From: Nocardia wallacei
GTDB taxonomy: Bacteria > Actinomycetota > Actinomycetes > Mycobacteriales > Mycobacteriaceae
Direction: 5' to 3'
Length of the DNA stretch: 64,000 nt
Assembly: GCF_029869545.1 (NCBI RefSeq)
Contig: NZ_JARWQD010000125.1
Coordinates: forward strand, 30,649 to 94,648
Of this stretch, positions 62,195-64,000 are shown piece after piece. The position numbers and the translations under genes are program-made. The notes below the pieces were generated by a model. The model saw nothing but the letters and a program-made list of their open reading frames with translations, was not told the DNA's origin and made no database searches. Position 1 is the stretch's first letter, and each line of letters opens with the position of its first letter.

Positions 62195-63016
62195 ATGGGC
62201 GAGATCTCGTCGTTCGTGGCGTCGGTCTCGACCCGAATCGCCAGGCGCGCAGCCGAATACGCCGCCGAGGTCGACCGCGGCGAGCGACCCGAGCAGGCCG
62301 GGCTGGACAGGTTCACCACCCACGTCGAGGCGATCCTCGCCGACTACGACCCGCCCAGCGCCCGGCGGCACTCCGACACGCTGGTGTTCCGGCACCTGTA
62401 CGCCGCCGCCGGACAGCCGAAACCCGACGAGGAGGGCTGGCGGGTGCCCAGTGCCGTCCTCGCCGCGCTGATGGCGGCGGAGGTGGAATTCCGCGGACCG
62501 CTGCGGCTCAGCACCCGCCAGAACTCCCTGCTCGCCGAGGAATACGAACGGCTCGGCGCCCAGCTGTCGGCGACCGGGCTGAACGCGCATGCGGCGCTGG
62601 CGTTGCGGCGCGCGGTGGCGCTGTACCGGATGAACGAGGACGACGAAGCCGAGGACCGGTGCGGGCTGCAGCTGGCCCGCGCCCGCACGCGGGCGCTGCC
62701 GCGGGGCTGGCGGCGCCTGGCGGGACAGGCGTCGTATGTGACGTGCGGCCACGGCTATCGGCCGTCCTGGCTGCTGGGCTGGGTGGCGGTGCAATTGCTG
62801 CTGTTCACGGTCGCCGGGCTGCTGCTGAACGGCGCTCCGTCGGCCGCCGACACCGTCTACATGACCGTGACCAGCTTCCTCAACCCGATGGGTCCGGGGG
62901 ATACCGAGCACCTGCGTCCGGCCGCGCGGCCGCTGCTCGCGGCGGAATCGTGGGCGGGGACGGTGTCGATGTCGGTGTTCTTCGCGCTGCTGGTGCGCAA
63001 GTGGTTTCGGATGTAG
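62195..63016 (+). CDS. Membrane protein with ion-channel-like C-terminal segment
   Basis: This 273-aa protein has a soluble helical region (about 1-185) with ALRRAVALYRMNEDDEAEDRC resembling a single TPR-like helix pair. It ends with two membrane segments (about 191-213 and 250-270) around a re-entrant-like stretch ADTVYMTVTSFLNPMGPGDTEHL. The T-V-T-S-x5-GPGD pattern recalls a two-TM potassium channel pore, but the TVGYGD filter is not conserved. I do not recognise the family. It follows the GNAT gene closely. Confidence 0.65.
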   Translation: MGEISSFVASVSTRIARRAAEYAAEVDRGERPEQAGLDRFTTHVEAILADYDPPSARRHSDTLVFRHLYAAAGQPKPDEEGWRVPSAVLAALMAAEVEFRGPLRLSTRQNSLLAEEYERLGAQLSATGLNAHAALALRRAVALYRMNEDDEAEDRCGLQLARARTRALPRGWRRLAGQASYVTCGHGYRPSWLLGWVAVQLLLFTVAGLLLNGAPSAADTVYMTVTSFLNPMGPGDTEHLRPAARPLLAAESWAGTVSMSVFFALLVRKWFRM

Positions 63017-63019
63017 CCG

Positions 63020-63943
63020 CTACCAGTCGGCGTCGAAAACCTTGTGCCGCAGGATATCCAGCGTCGCCACCGCGATACTGTCGCGCAGCCGGGACACCAG
63101 CGTATTCCACTGCCGGGAGAAGCCGGGTTCGGTCTGCAGCTCCTTCCACAGCGTGCGCAGCGCCGCGGGCGTGTGCGCGCCCGGCATCCACAGCCCGGTG
63201 AGGTGCTCGAGCACCGGCGCCAGGATGTCCATTCGATCGCGGCTGTGCGAGGCGAAGCGGTCGGCCTCGTCGAGGGCCCCGGCGAGCACCGTCAGCAGCC
63301 AGTCGTGCGCGGCCAGGTCCTCGCAGAACCGTTGCGCCGCATCGAGATCGGTGTCCGCGCGCACGGTCAGCCGGATCGAGCGGACCACGTCGTCGTCCAG
63401 GTGCAGCGCCGCCGTGGGTGCCGTGGCACCGCCGACGCGCGCGGCCCAGCGCAGCCGGGTGGTGCCCGCCCGCACCGGCGGGCTCTGATCCAGCCGGGCG
63501 TCGGCGCGGATGCGGGCCAGCAGGCGTTCGCTGATCGAGGCCAGGTCCAGAATGTCGCCGCCGCCCGGCCCGTCGAGATAGCCGTCGGCCAAACCGGCTC
63601 CGGCGGTGGCCCTTTCGGGGATGCGGCTGATGACCTCCGCGACACCCTTCTGACTGACGTAGTGCGACCAGGTCTGCCGCCGCCGCTCCTCCGCCCGGAC
63701 CACCCGGGTGCGGGCGGAGGACTGCAGCACCCGCCCACCGGCCAGCACCACGTTCGTCGCCACGGTGCCGACGACGCGTGCCACCTGCTCGCCCAGCGTC
63801 AGATCGCAATCGATGCCGACCGCGGTGGTCGGCGAGACGGCGAGCGTGCCCGGGCGCTCGCGCCAGCGCACCGCGCGGCCGGGCATCAGCGCCAGCAGTT
63901 CCCCGGCCGCCGCGCCGGGGGGCGGCCGGGCCCGCGGCCCCAC
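63020..63943 (-). CDS. SCO2521-like protein, N-terminus uncertain at window edge
   Basis: At least 300 aa with GELLALMPGRAVRWRERP, AVGIDCDL, GTVATNVVLAGGRVLQSSARTRV, WSHYVSQKG, DLASISERLLARI, TRLRWAARVG, FCEDLAAHDWLLTVL and LTGLWMPGAHTPAALRTLWKEL. This combination resembles the conserved but functionally unknown actinobacterial SCO2521 family, which is usually coded beside SCO2522-2525-like genes. GTG 63943 is only the first possible start inside the window; the preceding bases are extremely GC-rich and may hide the true start. It converges on the membrane-protein gene with 3 bp between stops. Confidence 0.55.
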   Translation of the reverse strand: MGPRARPPPGAAAGELLALMPGRAVRWRERPGTLAVSPTTAVGIDCDLTLGEQVARVVGTVATNVVLAGGRVLQSSARTRVVRAEERRRQTWSHYVSQKGVAEVISRIPERATAGAGLADGYLDGPGGGDILDLASISERLLARIRADARLDQSPPVRAGTTRLRWAARVGGATAPTAALHLDDDVVRSIRLTVRADTDLDAAQRFCEDLAAHDWLLTVLAGALDEADRFASHSRDRMDILAPVLEHLTGLWMPGAHTPAALRTLWKELQTEPGFSRQWNTLVSRLRDSIAVATLDILRHKVFDADW

Positions 63944-64000
63944 GCCGGGGGGCCCCAGGGCGCGGGCAACCCGGGGCGCCGGGCAGGGCCCGCCCCGGCT
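63944..64000. other. Extremely GC-rich low-complexity window edge
   Basis: From about 63901 to the end the sequence is almost only G and C, with runs such as CCCC and GGGGGG, unlike the preceding coding sequence. No further gene can be called. It may be poor sequence at a contig end or a truly GC-rich upstream part of the SCO2521-like gene. Confidence 0.4.

Overview
The window is high-GC actinobacterial DNA. Two complete mce operons (YrbE permeases, MceA-F and a Mce-associated protein), a PapA-type acyltransferase, an antigen-85-like secreted esterase, a GpgS-type glucosyltransferase, mycofactocin-linked enzymes and an lpqS-cysK2-MFS copper locus point to a mycolic-acid-containing member of the Mycobacteriales. 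Nocardia or Rhodococcus is the best guess; this is inferred from gene content and no rRNA is present. I see no tRNA, IS element, CRISPR array or prophage.

Region 1 (1-17,035) is a catabolic island for an unknown substrate: two amidohydrolases, two crotonases, a DUF35-thiolase fusion, a luciferase-like oxidoreductase, a Rieske oxygenase, an acyl-CoA synthetase, a CoA transferase, an aldehyde dehydrogenase, a mycofactocin-coupled SDR, rubredoxin and its reductase, a thiolase and an HSD10-like SDR. Together they read as ring hydroxylation, alcohol to aldehyde to acid oxidation, CoA activation and beta-oxidation-like or retro-aldol shortening, as for a terpenoid or steroid-like compound. A 21-bp operator-like sequence occurs three times (8867, 10163, 14179) and seems to tie the island into one regulon. 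A shortened MftF-like glycosyltransferase lies in it.

Region 2 (17,064-23,639) has a MarR-TetR pair facing an AveC-like membrane protein, then a VWA protein, a MoxR/NorQ-type ATPase and a GMC oxidoreductase. Region 3 (23,888-32,482) is mce operon 1 on the plus strand. Region 4 (32,483-33,565) is a decayed stretch with a sigJ-like remnant followed by a DoxX gene. Region 5 (33,642-35,520) is an arsR-acr3-arsC arsenic operon. Region 6 (35,551-39,269) holds a divergent MarR/methyltransferase pair with a clear palindromic operator, and a two-component system.

Region 7 (39,298-45,276) is an envelope locus: GpgS, a GT39-like transferase, a PapA-like acyltransferase, an antigen-85-like esterase and a TetR regulator. 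Region 8 (45,287-53,761) is mce operon 2 on the minus strand, with a PucR-type regulator upstream. Region 9 (55,695-64,000) carries a maleate-isomerase-like protein with a coupled 51-aa gene, an Rv1733c-like membrane protein, an FMN reductase behind a MerR/SoxR-type promoter, the copper-type lpqS-cysK2-MFS operon behind a CsoR/RicR-like operator, a GNAT acetyltransferase, a membrane protein with a channel-like pore segment, and a gene resembling the Streptomyces SCO2521 family at an extremely GC-rich window edge.
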